From Candidatus Paceibacterota bacterium (GTDB lineage Bacteria; Verrucomicrobiota; Verrucomicrobiia; Limisphaerales; UBA8199), in contig DAOTCE010000013.1 of the NCBI GenBank assembly GCA_035452965.1, forward strand, positions 1-64,000: a DNA stretch of 64,000 bases, written 5' to 3'. The notes under the pieces were generated by a model. It was not told the DNA's origin. It worked only from the letters and a program-made list of their open reading frames with translations, and did not search any database. Shown here one piece after another: positions 1 to 8,659 of this stretch (position 1 is its first letter; each line of letters begins with the position of its first letter). The translations under genes were made by a program, and so were the position numbers.

Positions 1-111
1 CTGCGCAAAACCCAGTGGCGGAAGGCGATGCTTGCTTGAAAAGGTGCGCCCTAGCGTTGAACCGCCTTTAGGCTTTAGGCCTTAGCCTCTGGCCCTTATC
101 CTGCGTGCCGG

Positions 112-1674
112 ATGTCTCAGATGTTGAAATCCTCCGGCGCAATGGCTGCCGCGACCCTCACCAGCCGCGTCCTGGGCATGGTGCGCGAGATGGTCTATGC
201 GGCATTCATGGGCAACACCTGGGTCGCCAGCGCCTTCACCCTCGCCTTCCAGGTGCCCAACCTTTTCCGCCGCCTGCTGGGCGAAGGCGCGCTGACGGCC
301 GCCTTCATCCCTATCTTCAAGCAAAAGGAGGTCAAAGAGGGGGAAAAGGAAATGTGGCGCTCCGCCAACGCCGTCATCTCCGGGCTGACCACCGCCGCCG
401 GCGCGGTAACAGTACTGGTGGTGCTCGGGATCTCCCTCATACTCGGCGCCGGAAAATTCGAGCCAGAGACCCAGCTCATGCTCCGGCTCTTGCGGTTGAT
501 GTTCCCCTACATGCTATTGGTCTGCCTCGCCGCCGTGTTCATCGGCATGGCCAACGCCCGCGGCCACTTCTTTGTGCCGGCACTGGGAGCGGTGGTCCTC
601 AACGTGATCATGATCGCCAGCGTGCTGCTTTTGGCCCCGCGCATGGGAGACCAACTCCAGGAGCAAATCTTCGGCCTTGCGATTGGTGTCCTGGCGGCCG
701 GGTTGGCCCAGGCGTTCTTCCAGTGGCCGAGCCTCGCGCGCGAAGGCTACCGCTATGAGTGGGTCTCTCCCTGGCGCAACCCTACTGTCCGCGATGTCGT
801 CCGCAAGATGCTGCCGGGTTCCATCGGCGTCGCCGCTTTCCAGATCAACGTGCTCATCACCCAGTGCTTCTCATTTTGGTACGACTCCACCATCGTCGCC
901 ACCTTCAACTACTCCGTGCGGTTGATGGAGCTGCCGCAAGGCCTGTTCGGAATCTCCCTGGCCACCTATTTGCTGCCGACCCTGGCCGGCCTGGCCGCCG
1001 CGAAGAAGCTCCCCGAGTTCCGCCAGACGCTGGCCCAAGGCTTGAGCTACCTGGCCTTCGCCAACCTCATCGCCGCGGCTATCGCCCTTGCGCTGGCGGT
1101 GCCCATTGTGCGGCTCATCTTCGAGCACGGCAAATTTGACCAGGACGCCACGCAGCGAGTCGCCCTGGCGCTGGCCTGCCTGGCGCCGGGGCTGCTCATG
1201 TTTTCGGCGAACAACATCCTGGCCCGCGCCTTCTTTGCCCTCAACGACATCAAGACCCCTATGAAGATCAGCATCGTGTGTCTTGTGCTGAACCTGGGGT
1301 TTGCCCTCTGGCTGGTGCAGTCCCACCGCGAAGCCGGCCTGGCCGTGGCCAACTCCCTGAGCGCCTCATTGAACACGGCATTGCTGGTGTACGCGCTGCG
1401 CCGCAAGCTCTCGCGCCTGGACCTGACTGGCCTGCGCCGCGCGCTGTTGGTGCTGGTCCCTAATGCCCTGCTGGCGGGAATGGTGGCTGCGGCGCTGGCC
1501 TGGCTCTGGGACCACCATCTCGGGCATGCCACGCTGATGCGCCAGGCCGGCATGGTCTTCATACCCGGCGGCGTCGCCGTGCTGGTCTACTGGCTGTTCG
1601 CGTTGTGGCTCAAAGTGCCCGCCGCCCAGGAGATGACCAGCCTGCTGGGGCAGCGCTTCCGAAAGCCGCGTTAG
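112..1674 (+). CDS. murJ: MurJ lipid II flippase
   Basis: This 520-residue polytopic membrane protein belongs to the MurJ/MviN family, which flips lipid II across the inner membrane for peptidoglycan synthesis. The N-terminus carries the family-typical RVLGMVREMVYAAFMG segment, followed by FRRLLGEGALTAAFIP, and hydrophobic helices fill the rest, consistent with about 14 transmembrane segments and the usual family length of roughly 500-550 residues. The start lies in a weak ribosome-site context; no upstream in-frame start is needed. The stop overlaps the stop of the convergent downstream gene by 4 bases. Family assignment is secure; essentiality is inferred from family knowledge. Confidence 0.95.
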   Translation: MSQMLKSSGAMAAATLTSRVLGMVREMVYAAFMGNTWVASAFTLAFQVPNLFRRLLGEGALTAAFIPIFKQKEVKEGEKEMWRSANAVISGLTTAAGAVTVLVVLGISLILGAGKFEPETQLMLRLLRLMFPYMLLVCLAAVFIGMANARGHFFVPALGAVVLNVIMIASVLLLAPRMGDQLQEQIFGLAIGVLAAGLAQAFFQWPSLAREGYRYEWVSPWRNPTVRDVVRKMLPGSIGVAAFQINVLITQCFSFWYDSTIVATFNYSVRLMELPQGLFGISLATYLLPTLAGLAAAKKLPEFRQTLAQGLSYLAFANLIAAAIALALAVPIVRLIFEHGKFDQDATQRVALALACLAPGLLMFSANNILARAFFALNDIKTPMKISIVCLVLNLGFALWLVQSHREAGLAVANSLSASLNTALLVYALRRKLSRLDLTGLRRALLVLVPNALLAGMVAAALAWLWDHHLGHATLMRQAGMVFIPGGVAVLVYWLFALWLKVPAAQEMTSLLGQRFRKPR

Positions 1675-3197
1675 GCTTCCTCGACAACCTTCCAGCCGGT
1701 TGCCTCGGCCAACGCGTAAATCGGCTCTTTCAGATCGCCGTAGAACGTCACCCGGTGCCAGCTCCACTGGTCCCACATGCGAAACAGCTTCTCGATGTCT
1801 CCAACCGGCTCGGCGCACAGCTTCGTGCGGCAGGCGCGATCATCCGGATCGTTGGCTACTGCCAGCGCGCGGTGGAACAGTATTTCCTTGCGCCCCTGGT
1901 CAAACTCGAGGCTGGTCGTCATGTAGCCCGTCGGCAACAGCGACCGGACCGAAGCCCCCTGCCGGTCCTCCGAGTGCGTGAGAATCTCGTAAGGGTTCAT
2001 CTTCCCCTCCGGGCCGAACGCCTTGCTGGGCGCCACGCAATGCGCGTAAATGATCTGCCGCTTCGAGGTGTCAATCACCGGATCTGAGATGTACCCGGGC
2101 CGCCCCTGCGTGAGCGTTGTCCCGATGACCATCGTCGCGGCTGAGCGCACATCACACTCGCAGCCGCCGATGAACCCTTCGTTGTTCAGTTGGTAAAAGC
2201 CCAGGCACGGATACGCGTGAATATGGCCCCCGTAAAACCCGCCGAGGCAGTTGATGGTCAAACCCTTCGCCCCGTGCCTGGCCAGCAGCGCCTTCTCTGC
2301 CAGATACATCGCCGCCGAGTTCTCCAGTTCCGCGCGCGTGACGCCTTCAATCTTCCTCGCCTCCTTCTCCCAACGATCCGCCACGGCTCGGGCCTCGTCC
2401 TTGTCCGCCTGCTTCCAGGCCTCGTTAAGTTCCGCAAACGGAATCATCTCCACCTTGACTCCCATCACCTCTCCGCCCGGCCCGGAATTCTGGTCTCGCA
2501 CCGCGAGCACTTTCGCTTCGTTCAACCGGCGCGCGCATTCATCCGCGGCGAGGCACTTCACCGGATCCGCCTTGCCCGCCAGGCGGCCCGCGCCCGGAGT
2601 GCCTTTGATCCGCACCCGTTCCGTCGCCGCTACGAAATCGGCCGCCGAGCCGCCCCGCTTCGCCACCTGGAAGCACTTCACCGCGGCCACCAGGTCCCGC
2701 GGTCGCGACGAAGCCACAAACCCGACGTTCGGCGCCCCGCTGCGCAGGAACGCCGCGGTATACACCAGGAAGCCCCCGCTGCCGCCGAATTGGAAATCCG
2801 CGTAGAGCACCGGCTTGCCGGAAGTCGCCATCGTCTGCACCACGCGGTTCCAGCAGTTCATTTGGTAAACCACGTAACCGTCAATATTCCCAGCCGCCCG
2901 GTCCGCCTCCAGCAGCTTCTTCGCCTGCTCCTCGCCGGTAGCCATTGAACTCACGAACTCAAAGCCCGCGCACTCCTTCGCCAGCAGCGCGTTGATGCGA
3001 TCCATGTGCGGGCGGAAGTCGAAGCCATGATTCGGCCAATCCGGCTGCGCCTGCTTCTCCGCGTGCAAGGCATACACCACCCGGATGCGCGTCTTCTCCC
3101 TCGGCTCTGCCGCGGGCAGCCACGCCGGTGCCGCCAGCACGCCCAGCGCGCCGGCGGTGGCAGTGCCCGCACGGGCAAGGAAGTTTCGCCGGTTCAT
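1671..3197 (-). CDS. TAT-exported protein with L-fucose/L-arabinose isomerase-like fold (putative)
   Basis: This 508-residue protein begins MNRRNFLARAG followed by a hydrophobic Ala/Gly stretch, a twin-arginine signal, so it is probably exported folded. I chose this start because an upstream in-frame start would put 14 extra residues before the TAT motif. The mature part alternates Rossmann-like segments (HGFDFRPHMDRINALL, DGYVVYQMNCWNR) with a C-terminal half rich in Cys and His (GGCECDVRSAATMVIG, HCVAPSKAFGP). It recalls the fucose/arabinose isomerase-like fold proteins common in Planctomycetes and Verrucomicrobia. No substrate can be read from the sequence. It could be a non-enzymatic member; the fold call is inference. 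Confidence 0.55.
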   Translation of the reverse strand: MNRRNFLARAGTATAGALGVLAAPAWLPAAEPREKTRIRVVYALHAEKQAQPDWPNHGFDFRPHMDRINALLAKECAGFEFVSSMATGEEQAKKLLEADRAAGNIDGYVVYQMNCWNRVVQTMATSGKPVLYADFQFGGSGGFLVYTAAFLRSGAPNVGFVASSRPRDLVAAVKCFQVAKRGGSAADFVAATERVRIKGTPGAGRLAGKADPVKCLAADECARRLNEAKVLAVRDQNSGPGGEVMGVKVEMIPFAELNEAWKQADKDEARAVADRWEKEARKIEGVTRAELENSAAMYLAEKALLARHGAKGLTINCLGGFYGGHIHAYPCLGFYQLNNEGFIGGCECDVRSAATMVIGTTLTQGRPGYISDPVIDTSKRQIIYAHCVAPSKAFGPEGKMNPYEILTHSEDRQGASVRSLLPTGYMTTSLEFDQGRKEILFHRALAVANDPDDRACRTKLCAEPVGDIEKLFRMWDQWSWHRVTFYGDLKEPIYALAEATGWKVVEEA

Positions 3198-3666
3198 GGG
3201 ACAGCCGGCACAGCCTGAGAAGAGGTGGTTTGCTTTCATATCGGTGTTTTGTTCTTAAGAACAGTTTCAGAAGTTCATCGCGTGGCTTCGTTTACCCGGA
3301 CCTGCGGCAAGCGCGTCAGCCGCCCGCGCAGCAACGCCTGGCGGCGCTCGGATAACTCGCTACGTATCCGGCTCATGTTTGCGAGTCTATTCGCCGCTGC
3401 AACGGGGTCAAGCCGGCAGAAATGGTCCCTCGATTCAACCCGACGCTGCCCGGATTCACGCCCTACCCCCCGAGGGAGTCTCACCGTATCCACACCGTAT
3501 CCACACCGTATCCACACCGTGGATACAGCCTTGACATCAATGGCGGAGTCTGGCGTAACCCATTGTATTTGATGCACTTACGCTCCAATGGCCGCTGGGG
3601 GCCTTTTTTGAGGCCAAGAGAGCGTAAAAGCGCGGCCGGAAATCGGCGTGTTTGCGCGGGCAGCCC
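3198..3666. repeat. Gene-free stretch with 11-bp iteron-like tandem repeats
   Basis: No credible gene lies here. From 3482 to 3522 an 11-bp unit CACCGTATCCA occurs three times exactly and a fourth time partially. The flanks (GGGAGTCT about 10 bases before, GTAACCCATT at 3555-3564, CTTACGC at 3577-3583) recur in the same order, inverted, at 55092-55182, so the whole stretch is one copy of a dispersed element of about 110 bp. It sits between two minus-strand genes. Confidence 0.75.
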
Positions 3667-4812
3667 CTAACTTCGCGTCAGCACATTGACCAGGCAATGC
3701 AGGCAGCCAAAGTGCCGGTAAGCCGTCGTGCAGTCCACGGTCCGGACCTCGTATCCGAGACGTTCCCAGACCGCGCGGCCGGCGGCATTCAGCGGCTCCA
3801 CGCCCCGGTAGGACGGGAGATAGACCAGCCGCCGGCCTCCTTGCTGGTCCATCAGCACATTGACATACGTCAGGTAAGTCCTCCCATCCCGCGCGGGCAG
3901 CACCGGGATGCGCACCACCCTGTAACCTGCCGCGGCGCATTGAGCGGCAACCGCGTCGAAGAGGCGCTGCGTTGCCGCCGTAAAATCCGGCCCCCCGGGC
4001 AGGTTCATGAACTCCTTCGTTGCGGCGCGGTCATGCTCCGCGAGTTGAACGGCCACCAACTCCCGCGCCAGGCCGGGATCGCCCACCAGCATCGTCCTGC
4101 CGCCCGCCGACGCCATGAACATCCCCGCGTGGTGGTCGGGCGCTTCGTCGAGCAAGATCACGGGGCGCCTCAGTTCACGTGCCAGGAGGTTGATGAACTC
4201 GGCCCGGCTGGCCACGGTCTGCTGGATGTTGCGCTGCAGCACCCGCGGCATGACGAACACGTTTTCGCCGTCCGTCAGAAAGTCGCCCCCGTCGAAATAC
4301 AAGCCGCTGCGCCGCGCCCGAACGGACGGCCCCAGCGCCGCCGCGATATCCATTCCCACCCGCTCATCCCCGGCGCGCGCGGGCCAGATTTCCCCGCCGG
4401 CCTCGCCACGCGGGCTCCACAGCGTCGTTACGCCACCGGCCGACGGGCCAAAAGCCAGCCAGCGATCACGCGACCACGCCGTGATGGGATGCCCAACCAC
4501 TATGGGCAGGAGCCTGCATTTGACCGGGCCCACGCTGGCGGCGAAGTCGGCAAACGCAAGCCGGTCGGGACAGACCACGTGGACGCGAACGTCCCCGTCG
4601 AGCGCGCCCAGAAAATCGCGGTGCACCGGCACCACAGCGTCTCTGGCGGACGGTTCATAATGCAGCACCAGATCCCGCAACTGACCGTCGCACTCCGAGA
4701 GAACCGGCCCGGACGGCGCCGCCCTCCGGTCCGGGCTGGTGCTCAGGGCCAGAATGGCGCCCCCGCCAACCAGGCCGATCATCACTCCGACCAGTCTTTG
4801 CCAACGAAACAT
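3667..4812 (-). CDS. Peptidylarginine/agmatine deiminase-superfamily hydrolase, membrane-anchored
   Basis: The 381-residue product starts with a hydrophobic segment (residues about 8-24) that should act as a signal anchor. The body shows the order of motifs of the guanidino-group-modifying superfamily: SRDRWLAFG near residue 114, FDGGDFL near 174, DHHAGMF near 226, and a C-terminal GCLHCLVN with the presumed nucleophilic Cys about ten residues from the end, matching the G-x-HC signature of agmatine deiminases. The HxD signature reads H-A-G, so a key Asp seems absent and the substrate may differ from arginine derivatives. It is followed by a secreted unknown on its 5' side with a 59-bp gap, suggesting co-transcription. 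Confidence 0.7.
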   Translation of the reverse strand: MFRWQRLVGVMIGLVGGGAILALSTSPDRRAAPSGPVLSECDGQLRDLVLHYEPSARDAVVPVHRDFLGALDGDVRVHVVCPDRLAFADFAASVGPVKCRLLPIVVGHPITAWSRDRWLAFGPSAGGVTTLWSPRGEAGGEIWPARAGDERVGMDIAAALGPSVRARRSGLYFDGGDFLTDGENVFVMPRVLQRNIQQTVASRAEFINLLARELRRPVILLDEAPDHHAGMFMASAGGRTMLVGDPGLARELVAVQLAEHDRAATKEFMNLPGGPDFTAATQRLFDAVAAQCAAAGYRVVRIPVLPARDGRTYLTYVNVLMDQQGGRRLVYLPSYRGVEPLNAAGRAVWERLGYEVRTVDCTTAYRHFGCLHCLVNVLTRS

Positions 4813-4871
4813 ACGCGCGGATTTCGGAATGGAGGTCTTGTTCGTCTTCGCGTTTCTCGCCGCCAGGAAAG

Positions 4872-5414
4872 CTATTGAAACAAAGCCACTGCCGGCCCCG
4901 CATTGGTCGCCACGGTCGAGAAGCTCAGCGCCGTTATCCCCAACAGCTCCAACGCCAACTTTGGGCCCGGCTCCCGCAGCGAAACGTTAATGATGCTGTT
5001 CGGCGGCAGGTTCGTGCGAGTGCTCAGCATGACCACCTTGGTCTCCCTGGGCTGGAGCGTCACGACCTGCTCCGCCTGCCACAAGGCGGATGGCAGGCGG
5101 ATGGTGCGCGACAACGCGTCCATCGGCGAGGAGGCGGTCATGGCGATATCCACCGTGACGCTGGCCGGCTCGTCGGTCGTGTTGAGCGCAGTCAGATCGA
5201 ACTCCGCCTGATCGCCCGCCTGGAGAACCCGGCCGCCCGCCGGGGCCAGCGACAGCTCGACTCCGCGCGAGACCAGCCGCGCCTTGGCGATCTTGGGCAA
5301 GGGCGCGTCGGCGTCATTCCCGGCGTCCAGGGGCGCCGCCAGGAACGCCGCTACGGTTAAGGTTGCGGTCCCGAGGGCCGCGGTGGTCATTGTCATTACG
5401 TCTTTCGCTTTCAT
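4872..5414 (-). CDS. Secreted hypothetical protein
   Basis: The 180-residue product has a signal peptide-like N-terminus (MKAKDVMTMTTAALG then a hydrophobic Ala/Val/Leu run ending near AAPLDAG). The rest is beta-rich and resembles an Ig-like/DUF4352-type sandwich: alternating polar and hydrophobic strands with an ALNTTDEPASVTVDIAM segment. I recognise no specific family. It lies immediately upstream of the deiminase-like gene on the same strand and diverges from the oxidase operon promoter region. A role as a periplasmic partner of the deiminase-like protein is only a guess from position. Confidence 0.6.
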   Translation of the reverse strand: MKAKDVMTMTTAALGTATLTVAAFLAAPLDAGNDADAPLPKIAKARLVSRGVELSLAPAGGRVLQAGDQAEFDLTALNTTDEPASVTVDIAMTASSPMDALSRTIRLPSALWQAEQVVTLQPRETKVVMLSTRTNLPPNSIINVSLREPGPKLALELLGITALSFSTVATNAGPAVALFQ

Positions 5415-5670
5415 GCTGTTTCTTTCAATTCACAAGGTTCACTCGTTCTCTGCCCGGCCATCCACGGGCCGCGGCAGCTTTCTCGCTCCACTAAAGCCCA
5501 AACCGGCCGGTGAGTTGTCAAAGCGGGGTAAGATGTTTGTAAAAAGGTTGTCTGGGCGCGGCTATCACCAAAGCAAAGGCAGAACTCAAGCGCAGCTAAT
5601 GCCCCCACTTGCGCCCGCGAAACTCTGTGCTACGTTCCTTCGGTTTTACTAACTCAGACCACCAGGAAAT

Positions 5671-6381
5671 ATGCTGAAATTATTTGCGCTAATCACAGTT
5701 GCGAGCCTGGCAGGGGCCTTGCCGGTTGCGTCCGCGGGCGACATCACCGGCACGATCACCCTCAAAGGCCCGCCGCCCAAAGAAAAGGAAATCACCCCGC
5801 TGATGGAGGATCCAAACTGCGGCAAGTTGCACACCAAAATCCCCACCACCCGCTTCTATGTGGTCGGGCCTAAAGCAGAACTGGCGGACGTGGTCGTCTC
5901 CATCGAGGGCATCAGCGGCAAATCCACCGGCGCCTCCGCGCCGCCCGTCATCCTGGATCAAAAGGGCTGTGAGTACATCCCCTCCATCCTGGCCGTTCAG
6001 ACCGACCAGAAGATCATCGTCAAAAACTCGGACCCCATCCTGCACAACGTGCACAACGTGCCGGCGGCGGGTTCGGGCAACAAAGAAAGGAACGAGGCGC
6101 AACTTCCCAACGGCGCCGACCTCACGTTCTCGTTCCCGAAACCCGAAAGTTTCCTCAAGTTCAAGTGCGACGTTCACCTCTGGATGTTTGCCTGGGTGAG
6201 CATCTTCGATCATCCCTACTTCGCCGTATCCGACAAGGACGGCTCCTTCAAGATCGCCAATGTCCCGCCCGGCAAATACAAGCTCCAGGCCGCCCACCGC
6301 AAGGCGGGCACCGTGACCCGGGAAATCGAGGTCAAGGATGGCGAGCCCGTCAAGGCCGATTTCACGCTGGAAGCCAAATAA
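5671..6381 (+). CDS. Secreted cupredoxin-like/carboxypeptidase-regulatory-like protein at head of oxidase operon
   Basis: This 236-residue exported protein (signal peptide about residues 1-22, ending VASAG) joins a cupredoxin-like part to a C-terminal regulatory-like beta domain (SDKDGSFKIANVPPGKYKLQA). Potential type 1 copper ligands are visible: His in HNVHNVP near residue 127, then KCDVHLWMFAW near 168-176, giving Cys, His and Met in the expected order. AGGA-type ribosome site lies just before the ATG. It stands 9 bases before ctaA and probably heads the operon. A role as periplasmic electron carrier or copper-binding protein for the oxidase is inferred from the ligands and position. Confidence 0.75.
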   Translation: MLKLFALITVASLAGALPVASAGDITGTITLKGPPPKEKEITPLMEDPNCGKLHTKIPTTRFYVVGPKAELADVVVSIEGISGKSTGASAPPVILDQKGCEYIPSILAVQTDQKIIVKNSDPILHNVHNVPAAGSGNKERNEAQLPNGADLTFSFPKPESFLKFKCDVHLWMFAWVSIFDHPYFAVSDKDGSFKIANVPPGKYKLQAAHRKAGTVTREIEVKDGEPVKADFTLEAK

Positions 6382-6390
6382 CAGGGCGCA

Positions 6391-7614
6391 ATGGCTTCCA
6401 AAGGGTTGCATCGGTTCGCCGTCCTGACGGCCCTCGCGACGCTAGGTTTGATTGGCGTTGGGGGATTGGTCACCAGCCACGGCGCCGGCATGGCCGTGCC
6501 GGACTGGCCTAATACTTACGGCTACAACATGTTCTGCTTCCCCATCTCGCAATGGGTGGGAGGCATCTTCTACGAGCATACCCATCGCCTGGTCGCCTCG
6601 GCCGTCGGCCTGCTGACGGTTGTCCTGACACTCTGGCTCCACGGCACCAGCGCCCGCCCATTCATGCGCTGGGGCGGCTGGCTGCTCCTGCTGCTCGGCG
6701 TGGCCATCGCAATCGCCCTGCCACCGCGCCGGGTGGACGGCTTGGTCGTCGGCCTGACTGGTTTGGCGTCGCTGAGCGCGAGCTGGGTTTGGCCGCGCTG
6801 CCAGCCCAGCCCCAAGTGGCTCCGGTGGTGCGGCCTCGTGGCGCTCCTGGCGGTCATCCTGCAAGGCGTCCTCGGCGGCTTGCGCGTGGTCCTCCTGCAA
6901 GACGCCCTGGGCATCGTGCACGCGACGCTCGCCCAGCTCTTCCTTGTGCTGCTCTGCGCCATCGCCCTCTTCACCAGCCGCTGGTGGCAGACTGCGCCGG
7001 TCCGCGTCCCCCCGGCTGCCGGCCATCAACTGCCAACCCTCTTCCTCTTCGCCACCCTCTTGATCCTCGCCCAACTGACCCTGGGCGCGGTGATGCGCCA
7101 CCAGCACGCCGGCCTGGCCATCCCGGACTTCCCGCTGGCTTACGGCAAGCTGTGGCCGGACATGGATTCGGAATCGGTCGCCCGCTACAACGCCCAGCGT
7201 CTGGAGATATTGGCCGTCAACCCCATTACGGCCTTTCAGATTGCCTTGCAGATGATCCATCGGCTGCTGGCAGTGTTGATTCTTGGCGCCGTCGCCTTTG
7301 CCGCCTGGTCTGCCCGGCGCGCGCTCGGCGCAGGCCACTGCTTGAGCCGCCTGGGCCTGGTCTGGCTTGGGCTGATCCTGGCACAAGTGCTCCTGGGCGC
7401 GATAACGATCTGGTCCGACAAAGCCGCCGACATCGCCACCGCCCATGTGCTGGTCGGGGCGCTCTCCCTGGCGCTGGGCGCGCTGATCAGCATGTCCCTC
7501 GTAGCGGCATCGCGGCAGAACGGTGCTGACTATCGAATTGCCAACCAACGGCCCGCCGCCGAATCGCGGCTGCGCTCGGAGCCCCAACCCTCCGCCAGTG
7601 CCGGTGCCGCCTGA
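6391..7614 (+). CDS. ctaA: Heme A synthase (COX15/CtaA)
   Basis: The 407-residue membrane protein converts heme O to heme A, the cofactor of aa3 oxidases. Conserved features include the N-terminal GGLVTSHGAGMAVPDWPNTYG segment, the EHTHRLVAS heme-binding His region near residue 62, LGAVMRHQHAGLAIPDFPLAYG near 232 and QMIHRLLAV near 286. About eight transmembrane helices are apparent, as in the family. A longer loop precedes the second half. It is followed by ctaB after two bases. The final 30 residues are hydrophilic and poorly conserved in appearance. Confidence 0.93.
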   Translation: MASKGLHRFAVLTALATLGLIGVGGLVTSHGAGMAVPDWPNTYGYNMFCFPISQWVGGIFYEHTHRLVASAVGLLTVVLTLWLHGTSARPFMRWGGWLLLLLGVAIAIALPPRRVDGLVVGLTGLASLSASWVWPRCQPSPKWLRWCGLVALLAVILQGVLGGLRVVLLQDALGIVHATLAQLFLVLLCAIALFTSRWWQTAPVRVPPAAGHQLPTLFLFATLLILAQLTLGAVMRHQHAGLAIPDFPLAYGKLWPDMDSESVARYNAQRLEILAVNPITAFQIALQMIHRLLAVLILGAVAFAAWSARRALGAGHCLSRLGLVWLGLILAQVLLGAITIWSDKAADIATAHVLVGALSLALGALISMSLVAASRQNGADYRIANQRPAAESRLRSEPQPSASAGAA

Positions 7615-7616
7615 TC

Positions 7617-8654
7617 ATGCAAGCCACTGCCCAACCCCTTGCCAATCGCATCTCTCAAACGAGAGTGGCCGCCGACGTCAGTCGGCGCATCATTGTCACT
7701 CCGAAGCTGGCGCCGGCTGATGTCGGCGGCTACGCCCTGGCGGAGAGCCTCGCAGCCGCCGGAGCGTCCAGCCTGAGCCGGGCCGCCTTTACGGAGAAGA
7801 CCTGGCTGGCAGTCTATGCCGATTTGTTCAAGGCGCGGCTCACCTGCCTGGTGTTGCTGACCGCGGCGGTCGGGTTCTACGTCGGGTTCCGCGGGCCGGT
7901 GGACTACTGGCTCCTCGCCAACCTGCTCATCGGCACGGCCCTCGTTGCGGGCGGTGCGGCGGCGCTGAACCAGTTGCTGGAACGCGAGCACGACGCCAGA
8001 ATGCGCCGGACGCAAGATCGTCCGCTGCCTTCCGGGCGCTTGCAGCCGCAGACCGTGCTGCTCATCGGCAGCGTGGCCGCGGTCCTCGGGCTGCTGTATC
8101 TCGCCCAGGCCGTCAACCTGGCTACGAGCCTGGTCGGTGCGTTGTCGCTCTTCTGTTATCTGTTCATCTACACGCCGCTCAAGCGCGCGACCTGGCTCAA
8201 TACCGTGGTCGGCGCCGTTCCCGGCGCGCTGCCACCTTTGATGGGTTGGACCGCGGCGCGCGGGGAATTGAGCGGCGAAGGTTTGGCCCTGTTCGCCATT
8301 CAAGCCTGCTGGCAACTGCCGCACTTTATGGCCATCGCCTGGATCTACCGGGAGGAATACGCCCGCGCAGGCTTCCAAATGCTGCCGGTGCTGGATCCGC
8401 GCGGACACCGCACGGCCCGTGTGGCTCTCGGCTTCACCTTCGCCCTTTTGCTGGCGAGCTTGTGGCCATTCCTGCGGGGACTCACCGGCCCGATCTATCT
8501 CTGGACGGCGCTGGTCCTTGGGCTTGGCTTCGCGTGGTCTGCGCTCCAGTTCTCCCGCCAACTGACGCTTCCACGCGCCTGGCAACTGTTCTATGCCTCG
8601 CTCTTGTATCTCCCGCTGCTGCTGGCGGCAATGGTGCTGGACAAGCTCAAATAA
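7617..8654 (+). CDS. ctaB: Protoheme IX farnesyltransferase (heme O synthase)
   Basis: The 345-residue integral membrane prenyltransferase makes heme O, the substrate of CtaA. It carries the UbiA-family Asp-rich motifs NQLLEREHDARMRRTQDRPLPSG near residues 121-141 and YREEYARAGFQMLPV near 244-258. The first 65 residues form a hydrophilic extension before the first helix, longer than in most homologues. The gene begins two bases after the ctaA stop and ends five bases before ctaD, so one transcript is likely. Confidence 0.93.
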   Translation: MQATAQPLANRISQTRVAADVSRRIIVTPKLAPADVGGYALAESLAAAGASSLSRAAFTEKTWLAVYADLFKARLTCLVLLTAAVGFYVGFRGPVDYWLLANLLIGTALVAGGAAALNQLLEREHDARMRRTQDRPLPSGRLQPQTVLLIGSVAAVLGLLYLAQAVNLATSLVGALSLFCYLFIYTPLKRATWLNTVVGAVPGALPPLMGWTAARGELSGEGLALFAIQACWQLPHFMAIAWIYREEYARAGFQMLPVLDPRGHRTARVALGFTFALLLASLWPFLRGLTGPIYLWTALVLGLGFAWSALQFSRQLTLPRAWQLFYASLLYLPLLLAAMVLDKLK

Positions 8655-8659
8655 GGACT

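Noticed and set aside
8246..8659. Upstream in-frame extension of ctaD
   Set aside because: It overlaps ctaB in another frame; the ATG at 8660 gives the normal subunit I amino end.
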